This document shows positions 33,522-41,212 of a stretch of DNA of 64,000 nucleotides, one piece after another. The stretch spans positions 28,384 through 92,383 of the forward strand of contig CAYQJS010000016.1 in the NCBI GenBank assembly GCA_964417895.1. Reading direction: 5' to 3'. Positions within the stretch are counted from its first letter, which is position 1; each line of letters begins with the position of its first letter. Position numbers and translations under genes: made by a program. The DNA comes from CAYQJS01 sp964417895 (GTDB taxonomy: Bacteria > Chloroflexota > UBA6077 > SHYK01). Under the pieces are notes generated by a model, which was given only the letters and a program-made list of their open reading frames with translations, was not told where the DNA came from and did not search any database.

Positions 33522-35243
33522 GTGCCCCACGTACGGCTGATTGCTCCGACCATCATCACGACCATCATGATGGCCTGCGCCCCGGTCGCTCCCGCGGGCC
33601 GGTCGTCACAGGTGGACACACCATCCTCCCCTGCCAGCGAAGCACGCACCCTGGTGATGGTGCTGCGGCAGGAGCCCCCCAGCATCGCGTCGAAGCCCCT
33701 GCGGGAGGCGGGCTCCAGCGTCGCCAGCGCGACCCGTCTCTTCAACGCCGAGCTGGACTACGTCGACGAGCGTGAAGTGGCGCATCCCTACCTCGCCGAG
33801 GCCCTGCCCCAGCTGCACACGGACAGCTGGCGCGTGTTCCCCGATGGGCGCATGGAGACCAGCTACCGGCTGAAGCCAAACATCACCTGGCACGACGGGA
33901 CTTCCCTCTCCGCCGAAGACTTCGTCTTCGCCTGGCGTGTGTACCGGACTCCAGAGCTTGGGGCTTCGACCGACCGCCCACAAAGCCTGATAGAGGAGGT
34001 GCTGGCCCCAGACGCGCGCACGGTCGTCATCCGCTGGCGACAGCCCTACCCCGAGGCAGATGCGCTGCGAGGCACATTCCAGGCCCTGCCTCGACACATC
34101 CTGGAAGCGCCGTTCCAGTCCGCCGCGAGCAACCCGGAGGGTTTCGTCGGCAATCCGTTCTGGAGCAGTGAGTACGTAGGCGTCGGGCCCTACCGCCTGG
34201 ATCGCTGGGAACCGGGGGCTTTCCTTGAAGGTGCCGCCTTCGCCGGCCACATGCTCGGACGCCCGAAGATCGAGCGGGTTCGCCTGCTGTTTATGCCGGA
34301 CGCCAACGTGGTGCTCGCCGCCCTGCTATCGGGCGCGGCGCACATCGCCGTCGACAACTCGCTGAAGTACGAGCAGTCCGCCATCCTGGAGCGGGAGTGG
34401 GGCCCCAGAACCGAGGGCGTGATCCTGCTCAGCCCCAGCCAGTGGCGCTCAACGGAGTTCCAGTTCCGCCCCGAGTTGGTGAACCCGCCAGCCATCCTCG
34501 ACCTGCGGGTGCGGCGGGCCTTAGCCCACGCCATGGACCGACAGGCCCTGAACGAGATCTTGCTGGGCGGGAAGGGGATCGTGCCCGACACTCCCATCTC
34601 GCCCCTCGCCGCCTATTACGCGGCGATCGATCATGTGACCAGCAAGTATCCGCATGATGCCCGGCGCGCGGAGGCGCTCTTCGCGGAGGCCGGTTTCACG
34701 CGGGGCTCCGAGGCCTACCTCGCGAGCGCCGCCGGTGACCGATTCCGCTTCGAGCTGTGGACCATCGCCGGCGCGCAGAATGAGGTGGAGCTGCCGATCT
34801 TGCTCGATACGTTCCGTCGCCTCGGGCTAGATGTCACGCCGCATATCCTTGGCGCTGCTCAGCTTGCCGACAGACGGGTCCGCTCGAGCTTCCCGGCGCT
34901 CTCACAGACAAGCGGTGGCGGGGGCGAATCGGGCCTCGTGGGCCTGCGGTCGGCGCCGCCCGGCCCGGAGAATCTCGGCCTTGGCGGCGGCGGTCGCGGT
35001 GGCTGGGCCAACACGGAGTTCGACCGCTTCGTCGACGCCTTCAACACGTCTCTCGACCGCAGCGAGCGGACCGAGCACATCGTCCAGATGGCGAGGATCT
35101 TCAGCGAGCAACTGCCCAAGGTCCCTCTCTTCTTCAGCATTCGCGTCACGGCACACGTTGCCACGCTCAATGGGCCGCTGCTCAGCACAACGCCCGAGGC
35201 TGGCAGCGAGTCCTGGAACGTCCACGAATGGGCGTGGCGCTAG
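33522..35243 (+). CDS. ABC transporter substrate-binding lipoprotein, family 5 (peptide/nickel type)
   Basis: A 573-residue extracytoplasmic solute receptor. GTG 33522 behind GGAGG gives a short lipoprotein signal ending IMMAC, with Cys at residue 19. Later features of the DppA/OppA fold: YRLKPNITWHDGTSLSAEDFVFAWR, VGPYRLDRWEPGAFLEGAAF, LRVRRALAHAMDRQALNE and WANTEFDRFVDAFNTS. No permease or ATPase genes adjoin it, so it is an orphan receptor using components encoded elsewhere, or a solute sensor. Ligand unknown. Confidence 0.87.
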   Translation: MPHVRLIAPTIITTIMMACAPVAPAGRSSQVDTPSSPASEARTLVMVLRQEPPSIASKPLREAGSSVASATRLFNAELDYVDEREVAHPYLAEALPQLHTDSWRVFPDGRMETSYRLKPNITWHDGTSLSAEDFVFAWRVYRTPELGASTDRPQSLIEEVLAPDARTVVIRWRQPYPEADALRGTFQALPRHILEAPFQSAASNPEGFVGNPFWSSEYVGVGPYRLDRWEPGAFLEGAAFAGHMLGRPKIERVRLLFMPDANVVLAALLSGAAHIAVDNSLKYEQSAILEREWGPRTEGVILLSPSQWRSTEFQFRPELVNPPAILDLRVRRALAHAMDRQALNEILLGGKGIVPDTPISPLAAYYAAIDHVTSKYPHDARRAEALFAEAGFTRGSEAYLASAAGDRFRFELWTIAGAQNEVELPILLDTFRRLGLDVTPHILGAAQLADRRVRSSFPALSQTSGGGGESGLVGLRSAPPGPENLGLGGGGRGGWANTEFDRFVDAFNTSLDRSERTEHIVQMARIFSEQLPKVPLFFSIRVTAHVATLNGPLLSTTPEAGSESWNVHEWAWR

Positions 35244-35346
35244 CGAGGAAGTGATCGAGAGCGTGGAGTTTCCCGGGCTGCGCCTCAACGTGGCGAAGCT
35301 GCTGGGCGACGATCTCCCAGGCGTTCTGGCTGAACTGCAGCGCTAG
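35244..35346 (+). pseudogene. Possible C-terminal scrap of a Uma2-family protein
   Basis: Directly after the lipoprotein stop, another frame reads about 33 residues containing VIESVEFPGLRLNVAKLL and ends in TAG inside the repeat that follows. The phrase resembles the end of Uma2-type PD-(D/E)XK proteins. No start or N-terminal part is present. It may be an ORF remnant left by the repeat's insertion, or coincidence. Confidence 0.35.
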
Positions 35347-35450
35347 CAGGCTGCTGCAAAACCCGCTCACCCTGAGCTTGTCGAAGGACCCGGTGTGGTT
35401 CGACAGGCTCACCACGAGCGGAACTTAAACTTCTTTCCAGCAGCCTGCTA
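35344..35450. repeat. MITE-like palindromic element, 107 bp
   Basis: Perfect 13-base terminal inverted repeats TAGCAGGCTGCTG (35344-35356) and CAGCAGCCTGCTA (35438-35450) enclose a second inverted repeat, GAGCTTGTCGAA against TTCGACAGGCTC. No coding capacity. Its left TAG closes the upstream plus-strand remnant and its right CTA supplies the TAG stop of the minus-strand TAXI gene. Confidence 0.8.
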
Positions 35451-36410
35451 GACGATGAAGCCCTGCTCCCGGTACCAGCGCTCGGCCCCGGGGTGCAGCG
35501 GGACATCGATAGGGGTCGCCTCGGTGTCCTGCCCGACCTGGGCCACCCCGGTGTAGCTGTCCTCCCAGGGCATCCACTCGGCGCGCCCATTGACGGCCGC
35601 GCACACCTCGTACGCCGTTGCATCAGGCAACGAGGCCCGGGTGTAGAGCGGCCAGCCGCTGTAGTCGATGCACGCATAGTCCTCTCTCAGGTGCGGAAAG
35701 CGGCCCGCCGGGATGACGACGCGGCGCCAGCCCATCTCTCCCGTCTGGCGGAAGATGTCGTCTTCCAGGGTAATCGGGCGCATGCCGTGGGCCAGCGCAT
35801 CGTCGAACCAGCTCGCTATGCCCTCGTCCAACACAGCATCGACCTCGCCGGCCCGGATCCCCTCCACTCGACGCGGATCACCGGGAGGACCAACAAGCTG
35901 GAACGAGCCGCCCCACGACTCGAGGTCCGAGAGGGTGAAGCCGTATAGCGGGAGTAGCTGGTCGGTGAGGACGCGGGTGGAGTGCGTCGGATCCTCGCGC
36001 ATCGACATCCGCAGGGGATAGCGCTTCTCTCGGACCTCCGCGAGCGAGCGGAGCCCGGTCCGCTCGTGAAAGAGTACGACGAAGCGGTCCCAAGACGGGT
36101 AGCTCATCACAACGCGGACCGGCAGTGGCTCTGTGAAGAGCCCCGTACCTCGGTACGCCTGGGTAAGCGCGCCCGACGGATTGACGAAGGCCATCTCGAT
36201 GTCGCCAGCCACGACGGCATGGGCCAGGATCGGCGACCCGGTCGCCATGCGGAGCCCGGGCTTGAAGCGTTCGCCCGAGCCGCTCCCGATCACGATGCAC
36301 ATATCGCGATCGCCCGTGTACGGCGTGTCCGGGTTGCCCGCGATATAGAGGCCGATCTCCCAGAGCGTCTTCGAGCGCTTGAAGTTCGCGCCGCGCGGCA
36401 GCGGTTCCAT
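35448..36410 (-). CDS. TAXI-family TRAP-type solute receptor
   Basis: A 320-residue periplasmic-binding-type protein. The region around IAGNPDTPYTGDRDMCIVIGSGSGERFKPG, followed by GDIEMAFVNPSGALTQAYRG, and the late VDAVLDEGIASWFDDAL match the TAXI receptor fold that delivers substrates to TRAP transporters. I see no signal peptide or lipobox, which is unusual: either the true N-terminus lies elsewhere or the protein is cytoplasmic. No TRAP permease is nearby. Its stop codon lies inside the palindromic element. Confidence 0.72.
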   Translation of the reverse strand: MEPLPRGANFKRSKTLWEIGLYIAGNPDTPYTGDRDMCIVIGSGSGERFKPGLRMATGSPILAHAVVAGDIEMAFVNPSGALTQAYRGTGLFTEPLPVRVVMSYPSWDRFVVLFHERTGLRSLAEVREKRYPLRMSMREDPTHSTRVLTDQLLPLYGFTLSDLESWGGSFQLVGPPGDPRRVEGIRAGEVDAVLDEGIASWFDDALAHGMRPITLEDDIFRQTGEMGWRRVVIPAGRFPHLREDYACIDYSGWPLYTRASLPDATAYEVCAAVNGRAEWMPWEDSYTGVAQVGQDTEATPIDVPLHPGAERWYREQGFIV

Positions 36411-36537
36411 GCATCATCCCCCTTGTAGTCGCCTCATGACACGGCGCATATCTTACCGAGAAAGCAGCGTCGCCAGGTTCGATGCAGCGCAAATGCTGCG
36501 TCCTATGAGTTCGTGACCCTTTGGCGGGGCCAGGCTG

Positions 36538-36575
36538 CACCCCCACCCTCACCCTCCCCCGTCGAGGGGGAGGGG
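36538..36575. repeat. C/G-rich palindromic border repeat
   Basis: One CCCTCCCCC-GTCGA-GGGGGAGGGG palindrome immediately upstream of the inositol synthase promoter. The remaining bases 36411-36537 show nothing recognisable. Confidence 0.75.
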
Positions 36576-36579
36576 ATAG

Positions 36580-36613
36580 TTGCGATAACGAAAATATCGT
36601 TATAATGTGGCCG
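36580..36613 (+). promoter_or_regulatory. Promoter with overlapping palindromic operator for the HTH-inositol synthase gene
   Basis: TTGCGA at 36580-36585 and a perfect TATAAT at 36601-36606 form a sigma-70-like promoter with a 15-base spacer. Between and over them lies the perfect inverted repeat ATAACGA-AAATA-TCGTTAT (36585-36603). Transcription would start about 36613, directly before ATG 36614, so the mRNA appears leaderless. This AT-rich island stands out from the surrounding GC-rich DNA. Confidence 0.65.
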
Positions 36614-38134
36614 ATGGGCCCAATTGATCTGTCGCCCGCCCAGCGTATCATCCGTGGCTTTGGCGGCCAGAGCGCGCTTGCAAGCCTGCTCGGTCGGCGC
36701 CAGAGTACGATCGAGCATTGGGCGGCCACCGGCCGAATTCCGGCACAGTGGCACCAGCCCCTGATGTCGCTGGCCCGCGAGAAGGGTATCGCCTTGGAAG
36801 CGAAGGATTTCATCGAAGCGCACGACCACCCCATTGCTCCTCCCGAAGGGCGCGTCGGCATCATGCTCGTGGGTCTGGGCGCCGTTGCCTCCACCTTCAT
36901 GGCTGGCGTAGAGCACGTCCGGCGCGGGACCGCGCGCCCCATTGGCTCGCTGACCCAGATGGGGACGGTCCGCCTGGGCAAGCGCACTGAGAATCGAGTC
37001 CCCATCGTCCGCGATTTCGCTCCCCTCGCAGGTCTCGAACAACTCGTCTTCGGCGCCTGGGACCCGTTCCCGGACAACGCCTATGAGGCGGCGATCAAGG
37101 CGGGCGTGCTCGACCGATATGAGCACGTCGAGCCAATTGCCGACTTCCTCAAGAGCATCGAGCCGATGCCCGCTGTCTTCGATAACTACTACGTCAAACG
37201 ACTTGATCCGCCGAACGTCAAGCGAGCACAGACCAAGCTCGAGCTCGCAGAGGCCATCCGTCAGGACATCCGCGACTTCAAGGCTAAGAGTCGCTGCGAC
37301 CGGCTCGTGATGGTCTGGTGCGCATCCACAGAGATCTTCATAACCGAGGACTCTGTCCACATGGACATCGAGACCTTTGAGGATGGCCTGAGCGAGAACG
37401 ACCCGCGCATCGCTCCATCCATGATCTACGCCTACGCGGCGCTCCAGGAAGGGGTCCCCTTCGTCAACGGCGCCCCGAACCTCACTGCCGACATCCCCGC
37501 GATGGTCGAATTGGCCAACGATCGGCGGGTGCCGATCTGCGGCAAGGACTTCAAGACCGGCCAGACGCTGATGAAGACGGTGATCGCACCGATGCTGAAG
37601 GCGCGGATGCTCGGCGCGAGCGGCTGGTACTCCACGAACATCCTGGGCAACCGGGACGGCGAAGTGCTTGACGACCCGGAGAGCTTCCGGACCAAGGAGG
37701 AGTCAAAGCTCGGCGTGCTCGACTACATCCTCCAGCCAGACCTGTATCCCGAGCTCTACGGCGACCTTTACCACAAGGTCCGGATCAACTACTACCCGCC
37801 TCGCGGCGACAGCAAAGAGGGATGGGACAATATCGATATCTTCGGGTGGCTCGGCTACCCGATGCAGATCAAGATCGACTTCCTCTGCCGCGACTCGATC
37901 CTGGCCGCCCCGCTTGTTCTGGATCTGGCGCTGTTCATGGACCTGGCGAACCGGGCCGGCATGCACGGCATCCAGGAGTGGCTGTCCTTCTACTTCAAGA
38001 GCCCGCAGCATGCCCCAAGCGTCTATCCCGAGCACGACCTGTTCATCCAGCAGACGAAACTGAAGAATACGCTCCGCTGGCTTATGGGCGAGGAGCAAAT
38101 CACCCACCTCGGCCAGGAGTACTACCAGGAATAG
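36614..38134 (+). CDS. Inositol-3-phosphate synthase with N-terminal HTH domain
   Basis: A 506-residue fusion. Residues about 5-58 (IIRGFGGQSALASLLGRRQSTIEHW, then GRIPAQWHQPLMSLA) form a YdaS/Cro-like helix-turn-helix of the kind called carph-isopro. Residues about 75-505 are NAD-dependent myo-inositol-1-phosphate synthase: VGLGAVASTFMAG (NAD site), NGAPNLTADIPAM, GKDFKTGQTLMKTVIAPM and GWYSTNILGNRDG, with the catalytic lysines. It makes inositol-1-phosphate from glucose-6-phosphate for inositol lipids or compatible solutes. The HTH and the palindrome over the promoter suggest that the enzyme represses its own gene. ATG 36614 is preferred to 36605, which lies within the -10 region. Confidence 0.9.
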   Translation: MGPIDLSPAQRIIRGFGGQSALASLLGRRQSTIEHWAATGRIPAQWHQPLMSLAREKGIALEAKDFIEAHDHPIAPPEGRVGIMLVGLGAVASTFMAGVEHVRRGTARPIGSLTQMGTVRLGKRTENRVPIVRDFAPLAGLEQLVFGAWDPFPDNAYEAAIKAGVLDRYEHVEPIADFLKSIEPMPAVFDNYYVKRLDPPNVKRAQTKLELAEAIRQDIRDFKAKSRCDRLVMVWCASTEIFITEDSVHMDIETFEDGLSENDPRIAPSMIYAYAALQEGVPFVNGAPNLTADIPAMVELANDRRVPICGKDFKTGQTLMKTVIAPMLKARMLGASGWYSTNILGNRDGEVLDDPESFRTKEESKLGVLDYILQPDLYPELYGDLYHKVRINYYPPRGDSKEGWDNIDIFGWLGYPMQIKIDFLCRDSILAAPLVLDLALFMDLANRAGMHGIQEWLSFYFKSPQHAPSVYPEHDLFIQQTKLKNTLRWLMGEEQITHLGQEYYQE

Positions 38135-38165
38135 CAATGAGACGACGCGTATAATTCGTTACTCA

Positions 38166-38239
38166 CGGGGCGTAGCGCAGCCTGGCAGCGCGCTTGGTTT
38201 GGGACCAAGAGGTCCCCGGTTCAAATCCGGGCGCCCCGA
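38166..38239 (+). tRNA. tRNA-Pro (anticodon TGG)
   Basis: Complete cloverleaf: acceptor CGGGGCG (38166-38172) pairs with CGCCCCG (38232-38238), anticodon stem CTTGG/CCAAG encloses the loop TTTGGGA with anticodon TGG, and the T arm is CCCGG-TTCAAAT-CCGGG. CCA is not encoded. The DNA just downstream carries decayed mobile-type genes, so the 3' end may have served as an attachment site; no duplicate of it is visible here. Confidence 0.95.
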
Positions 38240-38487
38240 CCGTCTCATCGACTAGCGGTGCAAGATCCCAATTGGAAGCTTCCGTCAATCTACCCGATGA
38301 CCGCCCGCTGAACGACGAAGAGATCGCACGGGCCCGTTGCCAGTGCGATCCTGAACGACCGTTTCAACCCGCGTAGAGACGATCCGTTCCAGCCGTCTAC
38401 CTTGTTTGACCGATTGGGTGTTCAGCATGAATGGTTCGGGGACCGTCTGCACCGCGTTCGCGTTCCTCCCGCGCGAAATCGGCCATT
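38240..38487. other. No recognisable gene
   Basis: Mixed-composition DNA between tRNA-Pro and the broken toxin gene. Short open frames exist on both strands but none shows a motif, ribosome site or family resemblance I can support. Probably decayed sequence. Confidence 0.5.
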
Positions 38488-38867
38488 TCACAAGAGCGGG
38501 AGCAGCTCCCACCCGCGCGGGGGGTCCTTATAGAGATAGACCTGCCCCTCGATCGAGCTGGTGAGCGCTCGGGCGAAGGTGCTCAGCCGTTCCGCTGAAG
38601 GTGCTGCCGCGTCGTGCGGTAGGACAAGGATCCCCGCGTGCGGCATGGCCATGGACCACGCGTGCCACGCGTTGTGTAAGAGGACAAAGTCACCTCCGAT
38701 TGTGCGTGACTAGCATTCGACCCTGTTGGGTAGCCCCAAGAAGATGCTCCGCGTCGCCTGCACGGTCGGTGCCAAGTTCGCGTGGAGTTGTTGCCGTATG
38801 GCCCATAGCCCGAAGTAGTGCCGCCACTTCACGAGCAAACATCGTGGTCGACATAAAAATCGGCCAC
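38488..38867 (-). pseudogene. Frameshifted DUF5615-type PIN-like toxin gene
   Basis: Three pieces in successive frames join into one DUF5615-like protein: ADFYVDHDV from GTG 38867, then REVAALLRAMGHTATTPREL through GRMLVTHNRR, then DFVLLHNAWHAW through PHAGILVLPHDAAAPSAERL to a TGA at 38488-38490. Each junction needs a one-base shift in the same direction, and the total length (380) is two bases over a multiple of three. The family's N-terminal Asp and LVTHNRxDF motif are recognisable. The gene follows its antitoxin by 6 bases, as in intact pairs. Non-functional as sequenced. Confidence 0.72.
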
Positions 38868-38873
38868 GCGCGG

Positions 38874-39155
38874 CTAGGCCACGTTTTCCGCTATTCGGGC
38901 GTCGATCTCAGTCTGATGGCGGTCGTAGTAGGCTAATGCAGCCTCAACCGCTTCTCCTGATAGATCGTAGTCCCCGGAGGCTGTGGTTACGCTTCCGCCG
39001 ACTGCCTTCCAGTGCCCGACAACGGCCCAGACGGGGACCCCAGAAGCCTTCAGGTGCGCATCCGTCGTCCCTGACGCGTATGGCTTCTCGTCGATGTACA
39101 GGCTGATGAGCCAATCGTCGTCTCGTTTGGGTGGCGGCCTGCTACTGGGGCTCAT
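38874..39155 (-). CDS. DUF433-domain antitoxin
   Basis: A 93-residue product from ATG 39155. The DUF433 helix-turn-helix module is visible at the end: GVPVWAVVGHWKAVGGSVTTA, then DYDLSGEAVEAALAYYDRHQ and IDARIAEN. This family pairs with DUF5615 PIN-like toxins as type II antitoxins. Here the antitoxin frame is intact while the toxin downstream is broken by two frameshifts. A longer start at 39197 is possible. Confidence 0.75.
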   Translation of the reverse strand: MSPSSRPPPKRDDDWLISLYIDEKPYASGTTDAHLKASGVPVWAVVGHWKAVGGSVTTASGDYDLSGEAVEAALAYYDRHQTEIDARIAENVA

Positions 39156-39266
39156 CGCTCCTCGCCGTCCGGCAAATGCCGAGGTGAGCCGGAACATTAC
39201 CCGACGCAGATGCTCAACGGCCAATTTTAAAGCGCCACTCAGGTAGCGCGCTCGTAGCTCGCCCGT

Positions 39267-39400
39267 ATGGCCGGCAGATCGCGTATGTGGCAGCGCGCGG
39301 CGATCGCGGAGCGCGGGCTGTCGTACACCGATGACAAGGGCAATCCGCACCCACGGCCCGAGGTGGCGATTTGAACGGGACAGCACTAGACATAGGGGGC
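39267..39400 (+). pseudogene. N-terminal scrap of a P27-type phage terminase small subunit
   Basis: From ATG 39267 the frame reads 35 residues with RAAIAERGLSYTDDKGNPHP and RPEVAI, then TGA at 39372. Removing one T in the preceding ATTT run would continue ERDS, the phrase that follows in P27-family small terminases (RPEVAIERDxR). No large terminase or other phage gene is present. I read it as a prophage remnant; the match is to a short stretch, so confidence is moderate. Confidence 0.45.
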
Positions 39401-39433
39401 AGGCGATGTGCACCAATTTGGGCAGTGCTGCAA

Positions 39434-39451
39434 ACCACCCCTGTGGGTGGT
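39434..39451. terminator. Short stem-loop, ACCACCC-CTGT-GGGTGGT
   Basis: A perfect 7-base stem with a 4-base loop upstream of the CBS gene. No T-run follows, so it may be a regulatory hairpin or operator rather than an intrinsic terminator. The remaining gap 39400-39586 shows nothing else. Confidence 0.35.
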
Positions 39452-39586
39452 CCTGTTGGTTCGGGGCGGGCTTAGAGTGGGTAGTAGGAGAAGGTCGTCG
39501 CCGTGGCCCACGAACGGCACCGTTGATCGAACGAGGAGCTGTGGTGGCCGCCGGCGCGAGAAGCGTATGAAGGGGAGGGAACGAGC

Positions 39587-39967
39587 ATGCAGGTTCGTGA
39601 GATCATGACCCAGCCCGTGCACACGATCCAGCCGTCAGCGACGGCCGAGCAAGCAGCTGAGCTCATGGCCGAGTTCAATATAGGGACGTTGCCTGTCTGC
39701 GACGGCGATCACATCATTGGGATGATCACGGATCGCGACATCATCATCCGCTGTGTCGCCCAGCGCCAGTCACCGACCGACACAATCATCCGCACCATCA
39801 TGACTCCCAATCCTGCAGTAGCCGGGCCGACGGATTCCGTCGAAGCGGCCGTCCAGCTTCTTGGAGAGCGAGGAATACTGCGGCTTCCGGTGGTGGAGGA
39901 TTCCCACATCGTCGGGCTCCTTTCGGCAGACGATGTCGTGCGCGCCGTCTTCCGGAACAGACAGTAG
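39587..39967 (+). CDS. Two-CBS-domain protein
   Basis: A 126-residue protein made almost only of a Bateman pair: MQVREIMTQPVHTIQPSATA and LPVCDGDHIIGMITDRDIII form CBS1; IIRTIMTPNPAVAGP and LRLPVVEDSHIVGLLSADDVVRAV form CBS2. Such stand-alone pairs bind adenine nucleotides and modulate partner proteins. GGAGGG about 8 bases upstream of ATG 39587 supports the start. No partner is evident in the neighbourhood. Confidence 0.9.
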   Translation: MQVREIMTQPVHTIQPSATAEQAAELMAEFNIGTLPVCDGDHIIGMITDRDIIIRCVAQRQSPTDTIIRTIMTPNPAVAGPTDSVEAAVQLLGERGILRLPVVEDSHIVGLLSADDVVRAVFRNRQ

Positions 39968-39990
39968 GGGCGGATAATGGCCCCCCTTAA

Positions 39991-40073
39991 GGAGCCGTTC
40001 GCGGATAATCGCTTCACTTCGGGCGCCATTTTGTGCCTAGCCGTCGAGACCGGACGAAGTGGCGAACGGCTCC
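39991..40073. repeat. Long-range inverted repeat between converging genes
   Basis: GGAGCCGTTCGC at 39991-40002 faces GCGAACGGCTCC at 40062-40073, with a second pair CTTCACTTCG / CGAAGT inside. It sits between the CBS gene and the end of the alternative complex III operon and could act as a bidirectional terminator or a small mobile element. The rest of 39968-40262 holds no gene I recognise. Confidence 0.55.
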
Positions 40074-40262
40074 ATAGCTCCGACACTCTGCTCCTACAAC
40101 TGGTAGGATTGGCACCCATGGACGTCAGCGGGCACCAGGGACGATGTCGGGCTCCGCGTGTAGCCGACCGGGCGTAGGCTCTGTGAGGGAGGCTCCGGGC
40201 ACACGCCCGGAGACCGGCGAGGTCACTAACTGGGTGACCAAGGCCGACGGAGGACTTCTTCG

Positions 40263-40445
40263 CTATGCGGGCGTCGTGATGAGCCCGAGGAGACCTGCCA
40301 GCGCGCACATTGCGAACAGCGCCGTCAAGATGCCAAACCACGCCATCTGCGCCCGATCAGTCAGCTTTTGTGCCACCGCGAACGACCCGACCACCATCGG
40401 GCCAACGAGGAGGACTGTGAGAATAACTACTACCGCCCCGGCCAT
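40263..40445 (-). CDS. Small two-helix membrane protein at end of complex III operon
   Basis: A 60-residue protein, almost entirely two hydrophobic helices (AVVVILTVLLVGPMVVGSFAV; MAWFGILTALFAMCALAGLL). Its ATG at 40445 directly abuts the stop of the cytochrome gene at 40446, so it is the last gene of the operon. Small membrane subunits accompany several alternative complex III assemblies, which makes a structural role likely, but no motif proves it. Confidence 0.6.
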   Translation of the reverse strand: MAGAVVVILTVLLVGPMVVGSFAVAQKLTDRAQMAWFGILTALFAMCALAGLLGLITTPA

Positions 40446-41042
40446 CTAACGCCCCTGCACCTCGCGGATGACGTGGACGACGGACCACGTCTGGTCCTCC
40501 GTCAGTAGCTCGTTGAACGGTGGCATGTTCCCCAGTCCGTGGGTGACGATCCAATAGAGTTGGCCGTCGGTCCGTTGCTGGGCCCGCGCACTGGTGAAGT
40601 CCACCGGCGGCACGAACCCTGCGGCGGCGAAGCGCCTGGCCACTTCGCTCTCACCGCGCCCATCCTTGCCGTGGCACATCGCGCAGTTGACATTGAAGAC
40701 CTGTCGCCCCTGCTCCAAACCTCGCGCTCGCTGCACGGGGTTGGAGAGCGTGCCAGCCTGCTCGAACGTGATGGGCGCGCGCCGCCCGGTCACGGGCACG
40801 GCGCCCGGAGGTGGCGCGAGCCGGTCGGGCTCCAGCAAACGCTGTGACACCTGGTAGTGCATCTCCGGGAAGATGTCGATGGGATAGGCGCCGGGCGCGC
40901 AGCCCGGCGATCCGAGCGCCACGAGCAACGCCCCCAGAGCCGCGGCACCCGCTAATGCCCTGTCCGCGAAGGCTTGACGGCGGCCGCTGAGGCTGCCCTC
41001 ACCCGTCCTTGGCCCTGCGGGCCGGCGGCCGGCCTCTCCCAC
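40446..41042 (-). CDS. actE: Monohaem cytochrome c lipoprotein of alternative complex III (ActE-like)
   Basis: The mature part is clear: lipoprotein signal GALLVALGSPGC, then PIDIFPEMHYQVSQRL, the haem site NCAMCHGKDGRG and a late NMPPF Met ligand region. This is the ActE subunit that passes electrons out of the complex. The start is uncertain: the signal peptide lacks a normal ATG, and GTG 41042, which gives 198 residues, lies within a repeat. Insertion of the repeat into the 5' end of the gene would explain this. Operon order D-E-small protein agrees with other complexes. Confidence 0.82.
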   Translation of the reverse strand: MGEAGRRPAGPRTGEGSLSGRRQAFADRALAGAAALGALLVALGSPGCAPGAYPIDIFPEMHYQVSQRLLEPDRLAPPPGAVPVTGRRAPITFEQAGTLSNPVQRARGLEQGRQVFNVNCAMCHGKDGRGESEVARRFAAAGFVPPVDFTSARAQQRTDGQLYWIVTHGLGNMPPFNELLTEDQTWSVVHVIREVQGR

Positions 41043-41190
41043 TGCGGTGGGCGAGGCACTGTCGGCTCCCTCTCCTGCCGCAGCGGGAGAGGGGTGGGGT
41101 GAGGGCAGACCTCGACGGCCGATGATACTAGGGTTCGGCAGGGGGCCCTCACCTAACCTCTCCCATTGCGATGGGAGAGGGATTTGGTTG
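41000..41190. repeat. Cluster of C/T-rich palindromes between actD and actE
   Basis: Several arms of the CTCTCCCA / TGGGAGAG and CCCTCACC / GGTGAGGG kind crowd this gap and run into the likely 5' end of actE. They are a less G-pure variant of the border repeats elsewhere in the window. Confidence 0.65.
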
Positions 41191-41212
41191 AACGTGTCCT
41201 GGCGCCTCACGG

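Noticed and set aside
34831..35346. A 171-codon frame overlapping the end of the substrate-binding protein
   Set aside because: Most of it is out-of-frame reading of the lipoprotein gene; only the last 33 codons look protein-like and are reported as a remnant.
38194..38376. A 60-codon frame running out of tRNA-Pro
   Set aside because: It begins inside the tRNA and shows no ribosome site or family resemblance.
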